IMG/VR virus record: IMGVR_UViG_3300032285_003360
Span: 37,770-101,769 of that record
DNA: 64,000 nt
Reading direction: 5' to 3' (one strand)
From: a virus
This document shows, piece after piece, positions 15,792-24,713 of the stretch; positions within the stretch are counted from its first letter, which is position 1; each line of letters begins with the position of its first letter. Both the position numbers and the translations under genes were made by a program. Under the pieces are notes generated by a model. The model saw nothing but the letters and a program-made list of their open reading frames with translations, was not told the origin of the DNA and did not search any database.

Positions 15792-17813
15792 TTAATAAGA
15801 TGCTAATGTAGAATTTTCAGATGTTATTGAGGATACATATGTCATATAAGTATCTATTCCGAATCCTGTTAAATTAACATCGATTTCACCATTACCACCT
15901 GAGAATTTTAAAGCGAGATATCTTGAACCACCGTAATTACAATCAATTACTGCCATATCTTGTCCACCACCTTTAGCGACTCCTGTTACTGTTGCCGTTA
16001 CACTTGTTGATGCATATGCTTTTCTTAAATAAATGTCAGTAACGTTCCAACATGTCCATGACGCACAAACTATTGTGCCTCTTGCAATCCAACCTGAATC
16101 AACATCTAAACGACATAATAACACATAACCTAAATTACCTCCTATATTTGAATTAACATTACCATGAAACACACCGCTACCTCTAAATGCATTCGTGGAC
16201 GATACTCTAATACTACCGTTTACTTCTAACGCATATGATGGTGTTGAAGTGTTGATTCCGACGTTTCCTGATGCTAAAACATTTAATATATTATCTCTAT
16301 CATAAAATCCTAATCCCAAATAATTGCTTGAATTACTGTTTCCAACATAATGGAATTTTAATGCAGCATTATTATATGTTGAAAGTGATTGGCCAATGTT
16401 AAAAGATAATGCACCGCCAGTTTGATTTGGTGCTAAAAAATTCCACACATCATAGTTTGCCGATGTAAATGAATTAGTTGAGGTTGAAGTAAGATAACCT
16501 GTAGAACCAACAGATAACAATATTCTAGATGCCGCATAACTATAAAAGCTAATATTAGAATCATTTGCGGCAGTATATAATTCCCATTTGTTACCCGAAT
16601 TTGCAAAAAATATCCCTGCTTCACTTCCACCAGTATTCCCTGCGGTTAGTTGCAAATATGCATTTCCACTATTACTAACTGTCAATCCGTTTGCTGTTAC
16701 AGATGAAGCAAAAGTTGCAGCTTGTGATGAATTTATTGTTAAAGCAACAGTATTGTTTGTTTTTAAATACACATTACCGGCGCTTGCAACACCAACTGTT
16801 AAATTTCTTGATCCTTCAGCCCATAAAACGACGCTTGATGCATCACCATAAACATAGCCAACTGATGTCCCTGTGTTTTGTAAAGCATATAATGCACTTG
16901 TGCTACCATCTAACGCTGTTACAGTTCTACCTGTTGCAGTGTAATTTGGTGATGAAGTTCCAATCGCTAAATTACCATTAACAATTTGTAATCCATTAAA
17001 TGTGTTTGAACCAGTTGTTGCCAATCTTGCAATGTTTGTTGTTGACATCACGTCAATTTGTGCACTACCTGAAACAACTGAAATACCATTAAAATATGAA
17101 CCCGAGTGTATGGTTGATGATGGAACACTAATACTACCACTAATTAAGACGCTACCTGTGAATTGATGTGTGTTGGATATTGTGTTTCCGAATACATTAC
17201 TACCACTTGAATATTCAACAGAAGAACTAATTGTTTGAACCGTTAATTGTTGTGCGGTAATACCATTTGTAACAACTAAACTACCACTAACGGTTAAACT
17301 ATTGCCAACTTGTATATTGTTACCATCGGATGAAACTATCTTATTACCCGCATAAACTGTTGTTGTCCCTTTAAGGGCGATTACACCTGTGTTCGGGTCT
17401 AATATAACATCGCCACCACCTGATGACGCTAAAGTGATATTACCGTCCGCAGATTGTAATGTGATGGTATCTGAACCTGATTCTAATATTTTAAATGATT
17501 GACCGACATCTGTGGTAATCTGTAATTCTTGTGCTGTTGAACCTAAGACTTTTGTTCCGTTTACATAAAGTGAACCAGATGATATGTAAACGTGTCTAAA
17601 TTGTTGTGTTGGGCTACCTAAATCGTATGTATTGGTAACAGCAGGTAATATTGAACCTGACATTGTTTGAGTCCCTACAAAGGTATTAGAACCTGTTGTA
17701 GCGTAACCTAAGTTAGCTAACTGACCCGAACCTGTTAATAATGCTGTTGTGTTGGAAACGATTGAACCTGTGGCTACAACCTGACCCGCTGCACGTATAC
17801 TACCAAATTTCAT
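15792..17813 (-). CDS. Tail-fibre/adhesin-type structural protein (673 aa)
   Basis: I use the ATG at 17813 (MKFGSIRAAG), not the one 30 bases upstream, because it starts the fibre-like sequence. The body is almost entirely Ser/Thr/Gly/Asn beta-repeat sequence. Landmarks are ATTGSNTFVGTQTMSGSILP and SGSLYVNGTKVL near the N-terminus (similar to the giant fibre), then GNVGINTSTPSYALEVNGSI late in the protein, a common trimeric-fibre segment. The C-terminal ~130 residues form a different, cysteine-containing domain that may be the receptor-binding head. No S74 chaperone is present. It would form a trimeric fibre on the virion. Confidence 0.8.
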   Translation of the reverse strand: MKFGSIRAAGQVVATGSIVSNTTALLTGSGQLANLGYATTGSNTFVGTQTMSGSILPAVTNTYDLGSPTQQFRHVYISSGSLYVNGTKVLGSTAQELQITTDVGQSFKILESGSDTITLQSADGNITLASSGGGDVILDPNTGVIALKGTTTVYAGNKIVSSDGNNIQVGNSLTVSGSLVVTNGITAQQLTVQTISSSVEYSSGSNVFGNTISNTHQFTGSVLISGSISVPSSTIHSGSYFNGISVVSGSAQIDVMSTTNIARLATTGSNTFNGLQIVNGNLAIGTSSPNYTATGRTVTALDGSTSALYALQNTGTSVGYVYGDASSVVLWAEGSRNLTVGVASAGNVYLKTNNTVALTINSSQAATFASSVTANGLTVSNSGNAYLQLTAGNTGGSEAGIFFANSGNKWELYTAANDSNISFYSYAASRILLSVGSTGYLTSTSTNSFTSANYDVWNFLAPNQTGGALSFNIGQSLSTYNNAALKFHYVGNSNSSNYLGLGFYDRDNILNVLASGNVGINTSTPSYALEVNGSIRVSSTNAFRGSGVFHGNVNSNIGGNLGYVLLCRLDVDSGWIARGTIVCASWTCWNVTDIYLRKAYASTSVTATVTGVAKGGGQDMAVIDCNYGGSRYLALKFSGGNGEIDVNLTGFGIDTYMTYVSSITSENSTLASY

Positions 17814-17858
17814 GTATCTATATTGTTTAATATAAATACACAAAATGGTAGATTTAGA

Positions 17859-18425
17859 CTACTTCCACCACCAACCTTTTCCGTCTAAGGTGGCATAATC
17901 CATAATTAAATTAATCCTATCCTTGTTGCTGCTGTTTCTAACCTCATGTTCAACCAAATCATTTAACTCCCATACTTCACCTATTCTAAAGAATTTATCC
18001 TCGTCTCTAACGTTATAGACAATTTTTTCCTCTTCAGCGATTAGTGCCACATGTATTCTATGTGAAAGGGAATATGAGGGGCCAACGTCGATATGTCTAC
18101 CGACGTTTTTCCCTGCAAATAATTTAACGAACACCGCTCTTGCTATATAACCATCACCATATTCTTTTTTAAGAACTTCCAACAATGGCTTCATTAACTC
18201 TTCCATATTAAGTAAGTCCCAATACTTGTGCTTGGTTCCACCAAAATGTCTAAAGTCTTTGTCATATATCAACTGAATGGCTTGAGTTGAATGGTGAAAT
18301 GATTTATATGATTCTTGTCTAAAAGTATCGGCACCCCAATCAGCGTCATCAATCTTACTAAGAGAGTCAATCATTGGTTGAGGGTCAATCTTACCCAAAT
18401 ACTTAAAGTTAATTCCTATATTCAT
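17859..18425 (-). CDS. Aspartyl/asparaginyl beta-hydroxylase-like oxygenase
   Basis: I place the start at 18425, where ATG overlaps the previous stop (ATGA) and gives a compact 188-residue protein; an upstream ATG would extend back over the permease gene. VKLFAGKNVGRHIDVG, HRIHVALIAEEE and LVEHEVRNSSNKDRINLIMD give the His, His and Arg pattern of the Asp/Asn beta-hydroxylase fold, a 2-oxoglutarate/Fe(II) oxygenase family. It would hydroxylate a protein side chain or a small molecule in the cytoplasm. It belongs to the cargo group with the permease, outer-membrane protein and halogenase. Confidence 0.8.
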   Translation of the reverse strand: MNIGINFKYLGKIDPQPMIDSLSKIDDADWGADTFRQESYKSFHHSTQAIQLIYDKDFRHFGGTKHKYWDLLNMEELMKPLLEVLKKEYGDGYIARAVFVKLFAGKNVGRHIDVGPSYSLSHRIHVALIAEEEKIVYNVRDEDKFFRIGEVWELNDLVEHEVRNSSNKDRINLIMDYATLDGKGWWWK

Positions 18426-19429
18426 AAAATGGTTATTAATGCGTAGGTTATCATAATAGATATCCAAATTATTAATGCTTTTAAATATGTCATAAATCCT
18501 GTGTGGAAATACTTTTGACCTATTGGTAAACATTTATGTGATGGTGATATCAAATACCCTGCGTATTCTAATGTGAAGAATAAAACAAAGTAATGTAAAC
18601 CAAACACACTTGTCAATAAGCTAACCATACTTGCATACTTTGCTGATGAACCTAACAAGAATGATGACAAGAATGATAACACACAAACAATAAGAATGTA
18701 TTGTGGTTTATTGTATTGTTTAATCACCTCTTCAATTTGAGCTGAATATGAATTAACTAAGTTACCCAATACGATAACTGCAGCTACAATCCATATCAAT
18801 TCCCAATTAATGTATTCAAGTAACTTTTTCCAACTACTTGAATAATATATTAACCATAATGTGAATCCTGTAAAGAATCCAAAGTAATAATCGGTAAAGA
18901 ACACACACATCATGATTGTTACCAAGAATGGAATAACAACTAACATAATGTTCTTGGTATTGATTGGTTCATCTTTAACTTCGATATCAATCTCACTATC
19001 ATCTAACGATATAACGTAGTATGTGATGTATAATGCTGATATTAATAACAATGGCCAAATATATGACATAAACTGAACGTATGTTAATCCCAATACGGCC
19101 ATTGGTATAATCACTGTCTTCTCTAATGGTGACCATAGATAATAATGATGCGTTGCAAGATAATCAATGATACCAAACTTTTTACGTTTCTTGTTGTCAA
19201 CTGGTGCAATACTATTCAACATAGATGCTGAGATTGCAACACGACCCGGTATTGGTAATATACCACCGAATAACGAAACCAAGAAGACAACCATCTTCTT
19301 TGATTTTACTTTTTGCTCTAATAATCTGAAGATGTCCATAAGGTATCCCTTTTCTTTAAGGATACCTGTTACGAACATAATGAATATTAGATAAATTAAG
19401 AACTCTTGTCCTTTATATAATATTTCCAT
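18422..19429 (-). CDS. DUF401-type integral membrane permease
   Basis: The 335 residues contain about ten hydrophobic segments. Two conserved half-loops are visible: FGGILPIPGRVAISASML near residue 54 and LEYAGYLISPSHKCLPIG near residue 290. They match the (G)xxPxPG...SA and E-(F/Y)-AG-x2-(L/I)SP-x-H-x-C segments of the DUF401 family, thought to be ion or anion transporters. A full-length inner-membrane transporter is a very unusual phage gene. It overlaps the oxygenase gene by 4 nt and starts six bases after the outer-membrane protein's stop, so the three are probably co-expressed. Confidence 0.8.
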   Translation of the reverse strand: MEILYKGQEFLIYLIFIMFVTGILKEKGYLMDIFRLLEQKVKSKKMVVFLVSLFGGILPIPGRVAISASMLNSIAPVDNKKRKKFGIIDYLATHHYYLWSPLEKTVIIPMAVLGLTYVQFMSYIWPLLLISALYITYYVISLDDSEIDIEVKDEPINTKNIMLVVIPFLVTIMMCVFFTDYYFGFFTGFTLWLIYYSSSWKKLLEYINWELIWIVAAVIVLGNLVNSYSAQIEEVIKQYNKPQYILIVCVLSFLSSFLLGSSAKYASMVSLLTSVFGLHYFVLFFTLEYAGYLISPSHKCLPIGQKYFHTGFMTYLKALIIWISIMITYALITIL

Positions 19430-19435
19430 AATAGT

Positions 19436-20308
19436 TTAATTAAATTTCCATCCGAAGATTACGAATGTTCTACTTGTTTTATTTGAATTACCAATACCAA
19501 CCATAGGTTCGATATCAAGATATGCTTTGTTGTTTAATCTGAATTGCATTGATGGTCCAATTAGATTATCAAAACTTTTATCTAAGTAATTGTTTGTTCT
19601 TTCATGTGCATTCGCATATTGGCCAGAGAAACCTAATGAGAAGTTTCTACTAAAGATATGTTGATATGAATAGGTTATTTGACCTTCGTTTGTTTTATCT
19701 TTATAAGGTGCTAAGTTTCCTTCATATACTAAGTTAACACTCCATAGATTATTCTTCTTAGGACCGAACGCATCACCTAATAATAACTTAGGTTCAACAA
19801 CATCGTAACTATTATTTAAATGTTGATACTCAAAGTATAATGTTGGGTTACCCCACATCTTTCCCCAATCAGCTAAGGCGTATCTAACTTCCCACGATAT
19901 TCCACGATTTTCAAATGAACCGTTGTTACCATCGAATGTTTTTAAACCTAACATGTAAAGGTCTAACTCAAATCTGTGTCCTAAACCAAATGCCAACTCT
20001 TCACGAGTTCTCATTTCAGTTCCATTTCTATAAGTTCTTAACTCTTGCCAATGTTCAAATGTAACAACGCCCGGTGCGTTCTGAACATAGATTCTTGAGT
20101 TAGGTGACTTTCTAAACTCAGACCAATAAGGTTGTTTGTATTCTCCAACTAAATCTGTTGGTAATGGTGTGAAGCTTTCAATTGTAACTTCATCTAAGAC
20201 TTTGACGGTGTCTTTGTCAGGTGGTCTTAATACCTTGATGTCTTGCGCAAACGATGTGATTGCAACAAACATAACAGCTAACATTAGCGATAGCTTTTTT
20301 GTTCTCAT
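19436..20308 (-). CDS. Outer-membrane beta-barrel protein with signal peptide
   Basis: The N-terminus RTKKLSLMLAVMFVAITSFA-Q is a standard signal peptide, and the SFAQ-D cleavage region is characteristic of Bacteroidota secreted proteins. The mature part alternates hydrophobic and polar residues through about ten strands (for example RFELDLYMLGLKTF, PTLYFEYQHL, QITYSYQHIF), and ends FVIFGWKFN, the aromatic-terminated last strand of an outer-membrane barrel. At 290 residues it could be a 10-12-strand barrel. Placed directly before an inner-membrane permease, it may supply the outer-membrane step of the same transport route. This is inference. Confidence 0.75.
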   Translation of the reverse strand: MRTKKLSLMLAVMFVAITSFAQDIKVLRPPDKDTVKVLDEVTIESFTPLPTDLVGEYKQPYWSEFRKSPNSRIYVQNAPGVVTFEHWQELRTYRNGTEMRTREELAFGLGHRFELDLYMLGLKTFDGNNGSFENRGISWEVRYALADWGKMWGNPTLYFEYQHLNNSYDVVEPKLLLGDAFGPKKNNLWSVNLVYEGNLAPYKDKTNEGQITYSYQHIFSRNFSLGFSGQYANAHERTNNYLDKSFDNLIGPSMQFRLNNKAYLDIEPMVGIGNSNKTSRTFVIFGWKFN

Positions 20309-20336
20309 CTTTTTCTATTTTATAAACGTTTATTAT

Positions 20337-20344
20337 TATTTATA
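20337..20344 (-). promoter_or_regulatory. T4-late-type promoter box candidate
   Basis: On the minus strand this reads TATAAATA, identical to the T4 late promoter core, 28 bases before the outer-membrane protein ATG and in the correct orientation. A late start here would let the cargo genes be transcribed with the fibres. A single short AT-rich box is weak evidence. Confidence 0.3.
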
Positions 20345-20365
20345 ATATAACAAAAAAAGATGAAA

Positions 20366-20698
20366 TTATAAAATGTGTTTAAGAATAATTGTTAAAGATA
20401 TTACAATCCATAACGTATTGAAAACGATTAAAGTAGGTAAAGATTTCTTCATACTTGCCCATATCAATAATGATGATGTGCATAAGGTTAAAAAATGTAA
20501 CCACCATATTTCTTTACCAAATACTAAACCAGGAACAATGATTGCAGCTTTAGCCATCCAAGCAGCAAATTCAATTGTGTTGTAGTTTGTCCAATATTCT
20601 TTATCGGTATACATTAAAATTTTATTCCATATCTTTTGGAATCCAATAAAGTAGAACAAAACAAAAATGAAACAAAAATAAACTAATATATTAATCAC
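20366..20698 (-). CDS. Small integral membrane protein (110 aa)
   Basis: The protein has three to four predicted helices: ILVYFCFIFVLFYFIGF at the N-terminus, AAIIVPGLVFG, FLTLCTSSLLIWASM and IVFNTLWIVISLTII. It overlaps the start-side end of the halogenase gene by 8 nt and is followed by the outer-membrane protein gene. The position between a halogenase and transport proteins hints at export or anchoring of the same product. No family is recognised. Confidence 0.6.
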   Translation of the reverse strand: MINILVYFCFIFVLFYFIGFQKIWNKILMYTDKEYWTNYNTIEFAAWMAKAAIIVPGLVFGKEIWWLHFLTLCTSSLLIWASMKKSLPTLIVFNTLWIVISLTIILKHIL

Positions 20699-22211
20699 GG
20701 TTGTAAAAATTTTTTAAATAATCATATATGTTAGGGAACAATTCACAAAGTGAATCAGATTCTCTTTTAATCAATTCAATGCGATGTTCACAAAGTTGTT
20801 TATACTTCTCGTGAATTTTCCATTGACAGTTTTTATAAAAACCCATACCCCATAACCATTGGAACCAGTTAACTGCTCCGAAGATTCTGCCTCTAAACAT
20901 GTGTGCAGGTGGTTTATGTTCTAACACTTTAAACTTTTGAATTATCGTATCAGGTAAAAATGTTTTTTCATGAACGTCTCTCCAAAATTGTGTATCTCTT
21001 CTTTGACATAAATAGTAATGCGCAATAATAAAATCACGAATGTCAATCATCATATCGATGTTATCTCTGTTGATTGCATCAATAACTGGTTGACCATATT
21101 TTAATCCACTCTTTTCTAATTCAGTAACAAGTGTAGCCATAATACCTTGGAATGTTGAAATACCAGTTGATTCCATTGGTTCAGCAAATCCACTACTTAA
21201 TCCACACGCAACCACATTCTTAACAGCAACTCTTTCACGTGTTCCAATTCTCATTTTAATTTTCATTACCTCACCATTATATCCATCATGGAACTCTCTA
21301 AATTCTTTTTCAGCATCTTCATCACTGATATGGTTTGATGAATAAACGTAGCCACTTCCAATTCTACTATAGATTGGTGTCTTCCATAACCAACCGCTAT
21401 TCATCGTATATAAACTCGAATAAGGTGTTAATTCTTTTCTCTTATCTTTATATGGAATAGGTGCAACAACTGCTGTGTCGCAAAATAATGAATCTTTGAA
21501 TGATATGAATGGTTCACCCATTACCGCTTCAATTAATGCCGCTCTAAATCCTGAACAATCAATATAGATATCTGCACTATATTTTGATCTATCCATCATT
21601 TTTAATTCCTTAACAAAACCAAACGCATCTAACTTAACTTCTTTTAAATCAGCTTCAACAATCTTAACACCATTTGGTATTGCTACTTTATCTCTCAATA
21701 CGTCAGCAAATTTTCTTGCATCAAAGTTGTAACTATAAAAACTTTCTAACTTAGATAACTTTGGTGAATAAGAAATGTCTTCTTCAAAGTTTGGACAAAT
21801 ATTCATATCAGCCATCTTCGCTGTTAAATGAATGTCATTAATCTTTTTATGGTCGCCTGCGTATTCAGACACCAAGTATTCATGTAAGTTTAAATCATCT
21901 GTAATAAAGTGTCTACTTTCATTCTCAACAAGAACCATGTGTTCACCATCTTCAGACCAATTCATAAACTTACCACCATACTTGTATACCGCATCACATT
22001 CATTCATCCATTCACTTTCTTTTAAACCAAGGAACGACATAAAAGATTGTAAGCTCGCAGTTGAGCTCTCACCAACACCAATGGTTGGGATAAGTTTACT
22101 ATGTATCAAGGTAATGTCTACTTTACCTTTGAACATTTTTGACAATAATGATGCAGTCATCATACCAGCAGTTCCACCGCCTAAGATGACAATTTTTTTA
22201 ACGTCTAACAT
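20691..22211 (-). CDS. Flavin-dependent tryptophan halogenase-type enzyme
   Basis: The 506-residue protein has the FAD-binding GGGTAGMMTA (residues 11-20) and GVGESST (45-51). KYGGKFMNW includes Lys81 at the position of the catalytic lysine that relays hypohalous acid. The halogenase signature is SGWLWKTPIYSRIGSGYVYS, and the late motif is CGLSSGFAEPMESTGI. The WxWxIP signature is altered to W-L-W-K-T-P (residues 274-279). Such enzymes halogenate aromatic compounds using FADH2, oxygen and halide; related viral enzymes are known from cyanophages. A separate flavin reductase would be needed and none is seen here. Confidence 0.9.
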   Translation of the reverse strand: MLDVKKIVILGGGTAGMMTASLLSKMFKGKVDITLIHSKLIPTIGVGESSTASLQSFMSFLGLKESEWMNECDAVYKYGGKFMNWSEDGEHMVLVENESRHFITDDLNLHEYLVSEYAGDHKKINDIHLTAKMADMNICPNFEEDISYSPKLSKLESFYSYNFDARKFADVLRDKVAIPNGVKIVEADLKEVKLDAFGFVKELKMMDRSKYSADIYIDCSGFRAALIEAVMGEPFISFKDSLFCDTAVVAPIPYKDKRKELTPYSSLYTMNSGWLWKTPIYSRIGSGYVYSSNHISDEDAEKEFREFHDGYNGEVMKIKMRIGTRERVAVKNVVACGLSSGFAEPMESTGISTFQGIMATLVTELEKSGLKYGQPVIDAINRDNIDMMIDIRDFIIAHYYLCQRRDTQFWRDVHEKTFLPDTIIQKFKVLEHKPPAHMFRGRIFGAVNWFQWLWGMGFYKNCQWKIHEKYKQLCEHRIELIKRESDSLCELFPNIYDYLKNFYNRD

Positions 22212-22221
22212 AAATTAAGTT

Positions 22222-22956
22222 TTAAGAACCTGGTGTGTAAGTTTGTTCAGCGAATCTTGTGTCTCCCGGAATTACTGTTGTATCAAATGGTAATCTTATA
22301 TTGATAATATCATCCCCATCAGCATCTTTTAATTGTTTCACGTATCCTTCTTGTGCGGCAAATAAACTCGCAATAGTTGCATTGTAATTTGTAACAGCAG
22401 TCAATACTTGTGAAGCCAATGTGCTAACATCAGTTCCTCTTGCAGTTGCTAACATAGAAAGCGTTGGTGTTGCTGCAGTATTATCTGCAGTAAACGCAAT
22501 TGCTTCAGCTTGTTGTGCCGCCCATGTAGCTTGTTCTTGAGGTGTTTTGTTAACCAACAAATTTTTAAATTGCTGTTTATAATATTCTTGAACTTGTTGA
22601 ATTCTTAACCAACGAATTGTGTCATATCTATCAGATACTTCTTGGTCCGTCATCGGTCTTTTAATTCTAATACCTTTTTGTTTATCAAACTCCTCATCAA
22701 AAAATTCAGCTTCTGAAGCAGATGAATATGTTTTAAATAATCTTGCAGCATCTTTTGTTGCGATATAAAATTGAATTCCGTTCTCAACATAACTTGGTGC
22801 TAATCGAATACCGTAACGTTCAGTTATTGATATTGCGATTTGATTAATGTCAGGAACCTTTACGATGTAAAAGTTTTCAGCATATCCAACCATTTCGACA
22901 CCACTTAATAATGGTGCAACGTCATTTACCGGAATTCTATAAGCTACTAAGTCCAT
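22222..22956 (-). CDS. Virion-associated protein with DUF4376-like C-terminus
   Basis: The N-terminal ~80 residues are beta-rich and unassigned. Residues ~165-215 read TLSMLATARGTDVSTLASQV followed by a Tyr-Asn-x-x-Ile-A-x-L-F-A-A-Q-E helix, resembling the DUF4376/tail-fibre-assembly helical domain (TP.L..(I/L)A.ARG...). Between them is a Gln-rich helix (QVQEYYKQQF). It lies between the adhesin genes and the halogenase and one base from the next coiled-coil gene. A tail accessory or assembly role is likely, but there is no direct proof. Confidence 0.5.
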   Translation of the reverse strand: MDLVAYRIPVNDVAPLLSGVEMVGYAENFYIVKVPDINQIAISITERYGIRLAPSYVENGIQFYIATKDAARLFKTYSSASEAEFFDEEFDKQKGIRIKRPMTDQEVSDRYDTIRWLRIQQVQEYYKQQFKNLLVNKTPQEQATWAAQQAEAIAFTADNTAATPTLSMLATARGTDVSTLASQVLTAVTNYNATIASLFAAQEGYVKQLKDADGDDIINIRLPFDTTVIPGDTRFAEQTYTPGS

Positions 22957-22957
22957 A

Positions 22958-23611
22958 TTATAAATCTATTTGTTTAATTTGTGTTTTGTCAATTATTTTT
23001 GCAATGTCCTCATCTGTAACCATATCAAGATATTGCACTTGTTTTTGAACATCTCTTGTTATTCTTGTTGATTCAATTAATGTCTTTTGGAATAAGTCTT
23101 CACCCATTTGCATCATTGCTTCTAAGTTACCTGCACCGATTCTTCCTACTGTCAATACTTCCAATGCTGCTTGAGCACCCATTCTTCTTACCCAATAGTC
23201 TTCTTCTAATTGTTCTTGATTATCAATGAAGTTTTGGACGTCATAATTTTCTTTAAACCAATTGTAAATTCTTTCTAATGATGCGATTTCACTTTGAGTT
23301 CTTCCTAATGCTCTTACTGAATTCTCTTGTGCTGCAGCAAATTTGTCTTTCTCAATTTGATATAATTCTCTTTGTGCAGGCGATGTCTCAACCGCAATTT
23401 GTTCATCCAACAATTTTTGTTCTGCAATGTTTTTTCTTTGGTCTAACTTGATGGTTTCTTCCATTGTTTTTCTAACCTCCAATTCCATCAACACTTGTTT
23501 AAATTGTTTGTAAGCACTGTGTTGTGAATTAACAACGAATTTATTAATCTGAAATGTGGACATTGAAAACGAAAACTTTTCAAATTCTTCTGGTAATTTA
23601 TCTGATGTCAT
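22958..23611 (-). CDS. Coiled-coil protein, probable tail accessory (217 aa)
   Basis: The protein is almost wholly helical. Residues ~30-110 carry long charged heptads (QFKQVLMELEVRKTMEETIK, then EQKLLDEQIAVE), followed by aromatic-rich helices and an Ala/Gly segment GAQAALEVLTVGRIGAGNLE. It sits between the adhesin paralogues and the DUF4376-like gene, all on one strand, which argues for a baseplate, fibre-attachment or assembly protein. The family is unrecognised. Confidence 0.45.
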   Translation of the reverse strand: MTSDKLPEEFEKFSFSMSTFQINKFVVNSQHSAYKQFKQVLMELEVRKTMEETIKLDQRKNIAEQKLLDEQIAVETSPAQRELYQIEKDKFAAAQENSVRALGRTQSEIASLERIYNWFKENYDVQNFIDNQEQLEEDYWVRRMGAQAALEVLTVGRIGAGNLEAMMQMGEDLFQKTLIESTRITRDVQKQVQYLDMVTDEDIAKIIDKTQIKQIDL

Positions 23612-23660
23612 AATCTTTTAATTTTAGTATAATATACATAATTTTATTCAAAAAGTCAAA

Positions 23661-24701
23661 TTAAAATGATGACCACATTGGAGATGCTGAAGATAATGCT
23701 CTTGGTGCATCACTAATGTTTACAATAGTATCCGTATTATAGTTTTGTCTATCTGTATGTGCATTTTGTGAACCGTTATAACCACCGGCCCAATAGCCGT
23801 GATTCTGTCCTAATACACCAGGGTTTTCACCGTTTGTGATTGTTTGTCTACCTGCACTAACTGTCCAAGTGTTTGTTGATGATGTGAATAAATAAACTGT
23901 ATATCCATCAGCACCGTTTGTATGTGACGTGAAACAGTTATTTGTTCCGATGTAATGTTTACCCCATTTACTTGGAACAGCATGTTCAGAGTTACAAGCG
24001 TTTACTTGACCTAAATCTAACATATTACTATTTGTTGTAATTGATGCAATCGACTCTGATGTCCAATCCATTCTAAAAGTATATTGAGCTCCAGCATCAT
24101 ATGCGGATGTTGCCCAACCGTAATATCTATCAAACCAACTTGCACCATATCTTCCTGATAAGCCATTACTATTTGTGGCCCAAGTCTCTGTTCCAAATGT
24201 TAATATATCCATATTAGCACTACCATTACCTGTTTGATATGCTTTAGTTCCATATGATGCTAAAGTATTATATGTTCCACCTGCTGTTATAGTGTTAACA
24301 GATACATCAAAACCAATACCATGTTGAATTGATACAGGACTAGAACCACCGTTGTAGTTTCTATTTGCAATTTGTTGAACTGATTCTGTTGGAAAGTTAA
24401 CGCGTTGATTATACAACCAAGAACTTTGGTCGCTTTCAAATACATAACCATTTGTAAACGCTGTCGCCCATCCACCGTATTTTGTTCCGTGTGGTAAAGA
24501 GTTTGCAGATGTCGACCAACCGTCTGTTGCAAATTGTATTTTTGTAATTGCAGTCCAACCCGCACCGCCTTGATAACCGCCACCTAAGAAACCTCTAATT
24601 AAATTTAAACCATATAAATAACTTTCCTGATAGAAGCCAAATATGTCTCTACTATTCTGTAATAATGCATTTGTAATTGTTACGTCTCCGTTTACTATCA
24701 T
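23661..24701 (-). CDS. Kelch-like phage adhesin, paralogue C (346 aa)
   Basis: MIVNGDVTITNALLQNSRDI leads into LNLIRGFLGGGYQGG, the shared N-terminal module of three tandem genes. The body has repeated ~40-residue units of the type (F/A)-A-T-(D/E)-x-W-(S/T)-T...Y-G-x-(W/K)-A, each with a GY or AY turn, as in kelch-type beta-propellers. It ends IVNISDAPRALSSASPMWSS, the shared C-terminal box, after GYWAGGYNGSQNAHTDR. It would be a virion-surface adhesin. The function is inferred from repeats, copy number and placement beside the giant fibre. Confidence 0.65.
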   Translation of the reverse strand: MIVNGDVTITNALLQNSRDIFGFYQESYLYGLNLIRGFLGGGYQGGAGWTAITKIQFATDGWSTSANSLPHGTKYGGWATAFTNGYVFESDQSSWLYNQRVNFPTESVQQIANRNYNGGSSPVSIQHGIGFDVSVNTITAGGTYNTLASYGTKAYQTGNGSANMDILTFGTETWATNSNGLSGRYGASWFDRYYGWATSAYDAGAQYTFRMDWTSESIASITTNSNMLDLGQVNACNSEHAVPSKWGKHYIGTNNCFTSHTNGADGYTVYLFTSSTNTWTVSAGRQTITNGENPGVLGQNHGYWAGGYNGSQNAHTDRQNYNTDTIVNISDAPRALSSASPMWSSF

Positions 24702-24713
24702 CTATCTATATTT

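Noticed and set aside
16588-16981. Plus-strand frames antisense to the 673-aa fibre
   Set aside because: Composition is biased by the Ser/Thr/Asn-rich fibre on the other strand and no start context or motif supports them.
17831-17838. Plus-strand TATAAATA (T4 late promoter core) before the fibre gene
   Set aside because: It points away from the minus-strand genes and into the region with no plus-strand gene.
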